The notes beneath the pieces are model-generated. The model was not told where the DNA came from, searched no databases, and saw only the letters and a list, made by a program, of their open reading frames with translations. Shown in pieces: positions 8,530-15,393 of a stretch of DNA of 64,000 bases. The stretch is taken from contig CAKSUM010000006.1 in assembly GCA_934501535.1 (NCBI GenBank), forward strand, positions 52,669 to 116,668, given 5' to 3'. This stretch comes from an uncultured Clostridia bacterium. Lineage in GTDB: Bacteria > Bacillota > Clostridia > UBA1381. Position numbers and translations under genes: made by a program. The number at the start of each line of letters is the position of its first letter. Within the stretch, counting starts at the first letter, position 1.

Positions 8530-9369
8530 TTACTTTACCTCCTTGTACAGATTGCAGATTTCCTCGTGCGCCTTGCGCTCGAACGGCTTATACATCGACG
8601 AACGCTCGATTGCCTCGTCAAAATCGACCTCGTGACCGTCAAACTCGGGGCCGTCCACACAGGCAAACTTGACCTTTCCGCCGACGGTGAGCCGGCAGCC
8701 GCCGCACATTCCCGTGCCGTCAATCATAATCGGATTCATGCTGACAACCGTTTTTATGCCGTATTCTTTCGTCAGGCGGCAGACAAATTTCATCATAACC
8801 AGAGGTCCGATAACGATAACCTCATCATATTCGTTTCCGCCGTCAATCAGCGACTTCAAAGCGTCGGTTACAAGCCCTTTTTCGCCATACGAACCGTCAT
8901 CGGTCATGATTAAAAGTTTGTCCGACGCAGCTGCAAATTCGTCCTCCAGGATAACCAAATCGCGGTTTCTGAAGCCGATAACCGAGTGAACGCAGCAGCC
9001 CAGCTCATGCAGCTTTTTCGCGACGGGGTACGCAATCGCGCAGCCGACTCCGCCGCCGACAACAGCGACTTTTGTCAAGCCGTCACACTGCGTCGCGCGG
9101 CCCAGCGGCCCCGCAAAATCGACAATATATTCGCCCTCGTTTTTGTGGTTTAATTCCTCCGTGGACGCGCCGACAATCTGGAAAATAATCGAAACCGTCC
9201 CTGCTTCTCTGTCATAATCGGCCACGGTAAGCGGAATACGCTCGCCGTCCTCCGAAACGCGAAGTATAATAAACTGCCCCGGCTCTGCTTTTTTCGCAAC
9301 GAACGGCGCAAGTATATCCATTCTGGTAACCGTAGGATTAAGCGGTATTTTCTTTACAATTTTATACAT
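8530..9369 (-). CDS. nfnA: NfnA-like FAD/NAD-binding and [2Fe-2S] subunit
   Basis: A 279-residue protein of the sulfide/dihydroorotate dehydrogenase electron-transfer family. It has an FAD-binding beta-barrel, an NAD-binding segment (KVAVVGGGVGCAIAYPVAKKL) and a C-terminal cysteine cluster for [2Fe-2S] (GTGMCGGCRLTV, then FACVDGPEFDG). Paired with NfnB it should form the electron-bifurcating NADH-dependent ferredoxin:NADP oxidoreductase. Start 9369 is chosen over 9411 because AAAGGA lies just before it and the consensus promoter at 9420-9448 would start transcription at about 9413, leaving no room for a ribosome site at 9411. Confidence 0.87.
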   Translation of the reverse strand: MYKIVKKIPLNPTVTRMDILAPFVAKKAEPGQFIILRVSEDGERIPLTVADYDREAGTVSIIFQIVGASTEELNHKNEGEYIVDFAGPLGRATQCDGLTKVAVVGGGVGCAIAYPVAKKLHELGCCVHSVIGFRNRDLVILEDEFAAASDKLLIMTDDGSYGEKGLVTDALKSLIDGGNEYDEVIVIGPLVMMKFVCRLTKEYGIKTVVSMNPIMIDGTGMCGGCRLTVGGKVKFACVDGPEFDGHEVDFDEAIERSSMYKPFERKAHEEICNLYKEVK

Positions 9370-9419
9370 ACTGAAAAATCCTTTCTGAAATTTTTTTGCG
9401 TAATCAGTCATACGATATA

Positions 9420-9448
9420 ATTATAATATTTTTTTAATGATTTGTCAA
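9420..9448 (-). promoter_or_regulatory. Sigma-A-type promoter of nfnA-nfnB-deoR
   Basis: The minus strand reads TTGACA, 17 bases, TATAAT. It faces the nfn operon and decides the start codon at 9369. Confidence 0.85.
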
Positions 9449-9526
9449 ATTAAAACGCGTTATTGTATAGAAAAAAAATATTCTTCACATAATATTAAGG
9501 ACAATTTTGTTGTAAGGAGGAAAAAC

Positions 9527-9784
9527 ATGAAAGAATTTACCTATAAAATATGCGACGATTTGGGAATACATGCGCGGCCTGCGGGCATGCTGGTGAAAAA
9601 AGCGGGGGAATACGGCTCGGAAATCACGATATACAAGGACGAAAAAAGCGCGGACTGCAAGCGGCTTTTCGCGGTGATGGGGCTGTCGGTGAAGAAGGGC
9701 GACACGGTACGCGTGACGGTGAGCGGCGCGGACGAGGACGCTGCGGCGGCGGAGCTTGAGGGATTTTTCAGAAATAATTTATAG
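9527..9784 (+). CDS. ptsH: HPr phosphocarrier protein lacking Ser46
   Basis: An 85-residue HPr that passes phosphate from Enzyme I to EII components. His15 lies in the canonical GIHARPAG. Ungapped alignment with Bacillus HPr puts Arg at position 46 (DCKRLFAVMGL, where Bacillus has LKSIMGVMSL), so the regulatory serine phosphorylated by HPr kinase is missing. Position 52 is Gly rather than Ser. The start follows a strong AAGGAGG. The gene is 12 bp from ptsI, so they are co-transcribed. Without Ser46 it cannot serve as the P-Ser-HPr corepressor of CcpA; whether another HPr exists elsewhere is unknown. Confidence 0.93.
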   Translation: MKEFTYKICDDLGIHARPAGMLVKKAGEYGSEITIYKDEKSADCKRLFAVMGLSVKKGDTVRVTVSGADEDAAAAELEGFFRNNL

Positions 9785-9796
9785 GAGCGTTTTTTA

Positions 9797-11419
9797 ATGG
9801 AAAAATTTACGGGAAAATCGGTATGCAGCGGCATAGCGTTCGGAAAGGTGCAGCTTTACCGCCGCATGGGACAGCCGGTAAAGCGGCGTCACATTGAGGA
9901 CGCGGAGGCGGAAAACGCGCGGTACATCGAGGCACGCGGCAAGGCGATGCATGAGCTTGAGCTGCTTTTTTACAAGGCGAACAAGGAAATCGGCGAGGCG
10001 GAGGCGCAGATATTTTCCATTCACCGCATGATGCTGGAGGACCTCGACTACAACGAATCGGTAGAAAATATAATAAAAAAGCAGCACATCAATGCGGAGG
10101 CGGCGGTGCTTTTGACGGCGGACAATTTTTCCAAGATGTTTGCCGAAACGGACGATGCATATATGCAGGCGCGCGCCGCCGATGTGCGCGATGTGTCGGA
10201 CAGGGTTATCGGCATACTGTGCGGAGCTTCGGACGAGGCGCCGTCTGCGGCGGAGAACAGCATAATTTTTGCCGATGACCTCGCGCCGAGCGAAACGCTG
10301 CAAATGGACAAGAGCAAAATCACGGCATTCGTGACCGAACGCGGAAGTCCCACATCGCACACGGCAATTCTTGCGCGGTCGATGAATATCCCTGCCGTAA
10401 TCGGCGTTTCAATCCCGGAGGAATATGACGGAAAGGACGCGGCGGTTGACGGCTGCACCGGCATTGTATACATCGAGCCGGACGCGGAAACTCTCGGTAT
10501 GCTGCGCAAAAAAAAGAGCGAAAAGGACGCTCAGCGCGAGCTTTTAAAGCAGCTTAAGGACAAGCCCACCGTCACGCTTGACGGAAAAACGGTAAAGCTG
10601 TACGCAAACATCGGCACGCCGTCCGACCTCGGCAGCGTGATATTCAATGACGCAGAGGGAATAGGGCTGTTCCGCAGCGAATTTCTGTACCTGGAAAGCA
10701 GCGATTTCCCGAGCGAGGACGTTCAGTTCGAGGCATACAAAAAGGTCTGCTCCGGAATGGGAGAAAAACCGGTGATAATCCGCACGCTGGACATCGGCGC
10801 GGACAAAAAAATCGATTATTTCAGACTGCCCGACGAAGAAAATCCGGCAATGGGCATGCGCGCGATAAGAATTTGCCTTACGCGGCGCGATATATTCAAG
10901 ACGCAGCTGCGCGCGATACTGCATGCGTCGGCGTTCGGGAATGTAATGATAATGCTGCCGATGATAGTGTCGGCGCGGGAAATCGACGAGGCGAAAAAGG
11001 TGCTGGAGGAGGCAAAATCGGAGCTTGCGGCGGAGGGTATTCCGTTCGCGGCGAAAATCCCGGTTGGGATTATGATTGAAACGCCGGCAGCGGCGATTAT
11101 TTCGGACGAGCTTGCGGAACACGCCGATTTCTTCTCGATAGGAACCAATGACCTCACGCAGTATACGCTTGCGGCAGACCGCCAGAATGACAGCATTTCC
11201 GATTTTTGTGACGTCCGCCATAAAGCGGTGCTACGCCTTATACGCATGGCGGCGGAAAATGCGCACAAAAAGGGAATATGGTGCGGAATTTGCGGCGAGC
11301 TGGGCGCAGACTTAAAGCTTATTCCGGAATTTATGAAGATGGGAATAGACGAACTTTCGGTATCGCCGAATAGGGTTTTGGAGGTTCGCAAGGCGGTGCG
11401 CGAGAGCCGTCATAAATAA
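9797..11419 (+). CDS. ptsI: PTS Enzyme I (phosphoenolpyruvate-protein phosphotransferase)
   Basis: A 540-residue cytoplasmic enzyme that takes phosphate from PEP and gives it to HPr. The order is an N-terminal HPr-binding domain, the phosphohistidine domain with His188 in GSPTSHTAILARS, and the C-terminal PEP-binding TIM barrel (EGIGLFRSEFLYL, DIGADKKIDYF, IGTNDLTQYTLAADR, CGICGELGAD). It is about 30 residues shorter than typical Enzyme I, mostly at the C-terminus and loops, with all signature motifs present. It sits between ptsH and crr in one operon. Confidence 0.95.
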   Translation: MEKFTGKSVCSGIAFGKVQLYRRMGQPVKRRHIEDAEAENARYIEARGKAMHELELLFYKANKEIGEAEAQIFSIHRMMLEDLDYNESVENIIKKQHINAEAAVLLTADNFSKMFAETDDAYMQARAADVRDVSDRVIGILCGASDEAPSAAENSIIFADDLAPSETLQMDKSKITAFVTERGSPTSHTAILARSMNIPAVIGVSIPEEYDGKDAAVDGCTGIVYIEPDAETLGMLRKKKSEKDAQRELLKQLKDKPTVTLDGKTVKLYANIGTPSDLGSVIFNDAEGIGLFRSEFLYLESSDFPSEDVQFEAYKKVCSGMGEKPVIIRTLDIGADKKIDYFRLPDEENPAMGMRAIRICLTRRDIFKTQLRAILHASAFGNVMIMLPMIVSAREIDEAKKVLEEAKSELAAEGIPFAAKIPVGIMIETPAAAIISDELAEHADFFSIGTNDLTQYTLAADRQNDSISDFCDVRHKAVLRLIRMAAENAHKKGIWCGICGELGADLKLIPEFMKMGIDELSVSPNRVLEVRKAVRESRHK

Positions 11420-11499
11420 AATCCGCGAAAAAACATGCGGCGCAGCCTGTGTTTTCGGGTTATGCTTATCAGAAAAAGCAGCTGCCGCGAGCGGATTTT
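11418..11499 (+). other. Long hairpin between ptsI and crr
   Basis: AAATCCGC just after the ptsI stop pairs with GCGGATTT at 11491-11498, enclosing a second partial stem (GCGGC with GCCGC). The short T run makes it a weak terminator or a processing/stability element that could set EI and EIIA levels apart. Confidence 0.45.
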
Positions 11500-11545
11500 A
11501 CGCTGTAATATGTGCCGCCGCACGGCGGAGGAATGGAGGATTGAC

Positions 11546-12034
11546 ATGCTGTTTGGAAGAAAAAAGGAAACAAAAAATACACTGGGAAAGCTGTTTGCAA
11601 CTCAGGACGGCGACTGCATACCGCTCGAGCAGGTGCCCGACCCGGTATTCTCGGAGAAGATGCTGGGCGACGGCGTCGCGGTTATACCGGCGGACAATAT
11701 CGTAAAATCGCCGGCGGACGGCACTGTTGTGCAGGTTTTCGACACGCTGCACGCGTATTCCGTGCGCACCGATGACGGGCTTGAAATTCTTGTCCATATC
11801 GGTCTTAATACGGTGGAGCTGAAAGGGGAGGGGTTCACCGCCAAGGTGAAAAGCGGCGACAGCGTAAAAGCCGGCGACGTTTTATGCGAAACAGACCTCA
11901 ACTTTCTGCGCGAAAAGGGGTATGAAACCTACACGCCGATAATTATAACCAACATGGACGCGGTGAAGGATTTCAAGTCGATAACCGGTAATGTCCGCGC
12001 CGGGCAGACGGCTGTAATCGAATACGAAATATAA
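11546..12034 (+). CDS. crr: PTS glucose-type EIIA protein (stand-alone)
   Basis: A 162-residue EIIA of the glucose family. The two active-site histidines are His69 (DTLHAYSV) and His84 (EILVHIGLNTVEL), the latter being the phosphorylated one. The Met at 11546 follows GGAGG at a good distance; upstream in-frame sequence is unrelated to the family. In Gram-positive bacteria EIIA is often fused to EIIBC, but here it is a free protein beside ptsH and ptsI, as in enteric bacteria. No sugar-specific EIIB or EIIC is seen in the window, so its partner permease is unknown and it may be mainly regulatory. Confidence 0.92.
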   Translation: MLFGRKKETKNTLGKLFATQDGDCIPLEQVPDPVFSEKMLGDGVAVIPADNIVKSPADGTVVQVFDTLHAYSVRTDDGLEILVHIGLNTVELKGEGFTAKVKSGDSVKAGDVLCETDLNFLREKGYETYTPIIITNMDAVKDFKSITGNVRAGQTAVIEYEI

Positions 12035-12037
12035 AAA

Positions 12038-12078
12038 CGGGGGACTGTCACGAAATCCGCGGCAGTCCCCTTTTTTTA
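12038..12078 (+). terminator. Terminator of ptsH-ptsI-crr
   Basis: GGGGACTG at 12040-12047 pairs with CAGTCCCC at 12063-12070, followed by seven T. Confidence 0.9.
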
Positions 12079-12161
12079 ATATCACATGCACAGCGCGCAA
12101 TATTTCGCTGCGCACGCTGACGCACAAGCTTTATACATTTTTGAAATTTGTTTTTTATAAA

Positions 12162-13088
12162 TCATTTTACCTCGCCGAACCGCGCGCGGATTTGCGACAT
12201 TGCCTCGTCCAAAATTCCCTCGCCCGGGGTTAGCCAATAAATGTCCTTATTCCGCCGGAACCACGTCAGCTGACGCTTTGCGTACCTGCGCGAGCGCAGC
12301 TTTATAAGCTCCGCCGTTTCCTCAAGCGTGCATTTTCCGTCGAAATAATCGAAAAATTCCTTATACCCGATTCCCTGCGCCGCGGTCAGGTTCATTTTTG
12401 CATATTTTTCATAAAATCCGCGCGCCTCATTCTCCAGTCCGTCCGCGAGCATGATGTCAACGCGCCTGTTTATGCGGTCATAAAGAACCTCTCTGTCCCA
12501 ATTTATACAGAAATAAACGCAGTCATACCGCGGATTTTTTTCCTTTTTCGCATGCGCCGAAAGCGTTTCGCCGGTTGTTTTATAAAATTCGACCGCGCGG
12601 ATAATCCTGCGGATATTGTTCGGATGATATTTCGCCGCCGTTTCCGGGTCGATTTCCGCAAGCATCTTATGCACCGCTTCATTGCCGCATCTTTCGGCAA
12701 GCTCGGTGAGCTCGCGGCGGATTTCGGGATTTTCGCCCTCGTCCGAAAACTCGGTGTTATTGACAACCGAATCAATATAAAGCCCCGTGCCGCCGACCAT
12801 AACCGGCATCTTGCCGCGCTGCGCAATATCCGCGATAATCCTATGTGCGCGGCTGCAATAATCCGCCGCCGAAAAATTTTCCGACGGGTCGATAATATCC
12901 ATCATATGGTGCGGTATTCCGCCGCGTTCTTCGGGCGTCGGCTTCGCGGTGCCTATGTCCATTCCTTTATAAATCTGCATGCTGTCCGCCGAGATTACCT
13001 CGCCCGAAAGCCTTTGGCAAAGCCCGACCGACAGCGCCGTTTTCCCCGACGCGGTAGGGCCGGCAATTACTGTAAGCGGTGTTTTCAT
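12162..13088 (-). CDS. miaA: tRNA dimethylallyltransferase
   Basis: A 308-residue enzyme that adds a dimethylallyl group to A37 of tRNAs reading UNN codons. The P-loop GPTASGKTALS is at residues 10-20, followed by the family motifs GEVISADSMQIYKGMDIGTA, HHMMDIIDP and GGTGLYIDSV. It overlaps mutL by four bases (ATGA), showing translational coupling. It acts just before MiaB, whose gene is first in the same operon, so the operon encodes both steps of ms2i6A synthesis. Confidence 0.96.
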   Translation of the reverse strand: MKTPLTVIAGPTASGKTALSVGLCQRLSGEVISADSMQIYKGMDIGTAKPTPEERGGIPHHMMDIIDPSENFSAADYCSRAHRIIADIAQRGKMPVMVGGTGLYIDSVVNNTEFSDEGENPEIRRELTELAERCGNEAVHKMLAEIDPETAAKYHPNNIRRIIRAVEFYKTTGETLSAHAKKEKNPRYDCVYFCINWDREVLYDRINRRVDIMLADGLENEARGFYEKYAKMNLTAAQGIGYKEFFDYFDGKCTLEETAELIKLRSRRYAKRQLTWFRRNKDIYWLTPGEGILDEAMSQIRARFGEVK

Positions 13089-15355
13089 ACTATTCTTTTA
13101 AACTCCCGTTCCAGCTCTTTTTTCGTCATGGTTATGATTATCGGTCTGCCGTGTGGACAGGTGTTGATGTTTCCCATGTCCAAAACCGCGTTCAAAAGCG
13201 CTTCAAGCTGTTTATTGTCATACTTGTGATTTGCCTTCACCGCCGCCTTGCACGCAATGGTGTAAAGCGCGTGTTCCGTTTTTTCCGAAACCGCTCCGCG
13301 CGACCCGTCCGAAAGGTTTCCTATTATTTCCAGAACCAGCTGTTTCAGCTCCTCGCTGTCCAGCGGCTCGGGCGTGGCGCGGATAATAAGCGCATCTTCG
13401 CCGAAATCCTCAATTTCAAATCCAAGCTCGGCGAATTTTTCCGTATTCTCCATGAACACCGCATGCTCGCCCGCCGTCACGTTCACCGCTACCGGCGCAA
13501 GCAGCATCTGCGAATGAACCCTGTGCTCCGCAAGGGATTTTTTCAGTTCCTCATATTTGAGCCGTTCGTGCGCCGCATGCTGGTCGGCAATTATCATCGT
13601 ATCGCCCGACTGCGCAATGATATACGTGTTGAAAAGCTGACCTATAACACGCAGCTCTCTGCGGTCGAAATTCCAGCCGCCGTGCCCGTTTTCCTCCCCC
13701 TGCTCAAAATCCGCCGGAAGATTAGACGTCAGAATTTCCACCTTTATGCTCTCGCTGATTTCCGCAAGGCTGTCATTATCAGCCTCCGGCGCCTCTGCCT
13801 TATCGCCGACAAGCTCGGCACGCTTGCGGCGGAAATAGTCCTCATCATTATTGAGCGCATATGTTGTAATGCGGTTGTCTTTATCCTGCGGATATGCCGC
13901 CGCATAAGCCTTTTCCCAATCGGGAATATCGCTTTTTTGCACACCCTCCGCATGCGGAATTTCCGCCGGCTGCCCCGGTGCGGCAGATTGTGACGTCTGC
14001 TCCGACATGGCGAATTTTGTTGCCTGTTCAACCGAGGCAAATTGTGATGTCTGTCCCGGTACGGCGGACTGTGCTGTGTGTGCGCCGCTTTGCGCATTGT
14101 TTTCGTCCTGCGGATATGCCGCACGTTCACCGAAAACTCCCGCCGCACTCTCGGGCGGCTGTTCCGCACGGCGCGCATTTTCCGCGCCCCGTTCCGCATT
14201 TTCACGCACCGGCTCATGCCCGTTCATTTTAACGTCCGTCCGCGCCGCCAACTGATTTTGCGGATATGCGGACGTATCCCCGGCGATTGTTTCCTGCGCC
14301 GCCGTGCTCGCCTTGTCGCGCTCAAATTCATACCGCGGCTCGCTGCGTTCGATTTTCGGGACGTTCACAATTGTATACAGCGCGTTCTCCACCGCATGGA
14401 AAACCGCGCGGAAAACCTCATCATCGCGCGAAAACTTGACCTCCAGCTTAGTCGGGTGAACATTCACGTTCGTAAGCCTCGGGTCGATTTCTATATTAAG
14501 CACCAGCATGGGGTGCTTGTTTACCATAATCTGATTTTTATACGCCGCCTCCGCCGTATTGGAAAGGCGGATACTCTTGACGTACCGCCCGTTTACGAAA
14601 AAGCTCTGATAGCTCCTGTTCGGGCGCACGGCGTCGCCTTTGCCGACAAGTCCGGTAATTCTCAAAAGCTCGGTTTGGTAGTCAACCGGGATTACCGAAT
14701 TTATATAACTTCTGCCGTACACCGCATAAAAGCTGCTTTTCGGATTGCCGTCGCCGGAGGTAAAATATTTTTCCTTGCCGTCTATAGTATATCTGAAAGA
14801 AATTTCCGGGTGCGACAAAATAAACCGCTCCATAATATCGGTTATCGCCGCAGCCTCGGTCGCGTCGCGTTTTAAGAAATTCATTCTCGCAGGCGTGTTG
14901 TAGAACAGGCTGCACACCTCAAAAACGGTACCGTCCGGCATGCCCTCTTCGGCGCTGCTTTCAATCTCGCCGCCGCAGCACATGACATGCGTGCCGACCT
15001 CATCTGAATGGCGCTTGGTGTACAGATTGGTTTTTGAAACCGCGCCTATGCTCGACAGCGCCTCGCCGCGAAATCCGAGAGTATAGATTGCGTCAAGGTC
15101 ATCGGCAGAATGAATTTTGCTTGTCGCATGGCGCAAAAAGGCGATTTCCGCGTCCTCGCGCGACATGCCCTTGCCGTTGTCGCTCACGCGGATATACGTA
15201 ATTCCGCCCTTTTTTATTTCCACGCTGACAGCGGTGCTGCCGGCGTCTATCGAATTTTCCACAAGCTCCTTTACCACCGACGCAGGTCTTTCCACCACCT
15301 CGCCGGCTGCAATTTTATTGGATATTTCACCCGGAAGAATATTGATTATTCCCAT
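13085..15355 (-). CDS. mutL: DNA mismatch repair protein MutL with a long repetitive linker
   Basis: A 756-residue MutL. The N-terminal GHKL ATPase domain (1-330) has GEVVERPASVVKELVENSID, DNGKGM and GFRGEALSSI. The C-terminal dimerization/endonuclease domain (about 555-756) keeps the metal-binding motif DQHAAHERLKYEEL, ACKAAVKANHKYD and CPHGRPI, so it should nick DNA as in other Firmicutes. The linker (about 340-540) is unusually long, with repeated AYPQ and PGQ/SEQTSQSA-type units. MutS is encoded just upstream. It overlaps miaA. Confidence 0.96.
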   Translation of the reverse strand: MGIINILPGEISNKIAAGEVVERPASVVKELVENSIDAGSTAVSVEIKKGGITYIRVSDNGKGMSREDAEIAFLRHATSKIHSADDLDAIYTLGFRGEALSSIGAVSKTNLYTKRHSDEVGTHVMCCGGEIESSAEEGMPDGTVFEVCSLFYNTPARMNFLKRDATEAAAITDIMERFILSHPEISFRYTIDGKEKYFTSGDGNPKSSFYAVYGRSYINSVIPVDYQTELLRITGLVGKGDAVRPNRSYQSFFVNGRYVKSIRLSNTAEAAYKNQIMVNKHPMLVLNIEIDPRLTNVNVHPTKLEVKFSRDDEVFRAVFHAVENALYTIVNVPKIERSEPRYEFERDKASTAAQETIAGDTSAYPQNQLAARTDVKMNGHEPVRENAERGAENARRAEQPPESAAGVFGERAAYPQDENNAQSGAHTAQSAVPGQTSQFASVEQATKFAMSEQTSQSAAPGQPAEIPHAEGVQKSDIPDWEKAYAAAYPQDKDNRITTYALNNDEDYFRRKRAELVGDKAEAPEADNDSLAEISESIKVEILTSNLPADFEQGEENGHGGWNFDRRELRVIGQLFNTYIIAQSGDTMIIADQHAAHERLKYEELKKSLAEHRVHSQMLLAPVAVNVTAGEHAVFMENTEKFAELGFEIEDFGEDALIIRATPEPLDSEELKQLVLEIIGNLSDGSRGAVSEKTEHALYTIACKAAVKANHKYDNKQLEALLNAVLDMGNINTCPHGRPIIITMTKKELEREFKRIV

Positions 15356-15393
15356 TTTATCTCCCTTCCGCCGCCTGCCGTGCGGCTTTTATG

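Noticed and set aside
11435..11545. Longer N-terminal start for the EIIA protein
   Set aside because: The upstream residues are Arg/Cys-rich noise over the hairpin region; the ribosome site precedes 11546.
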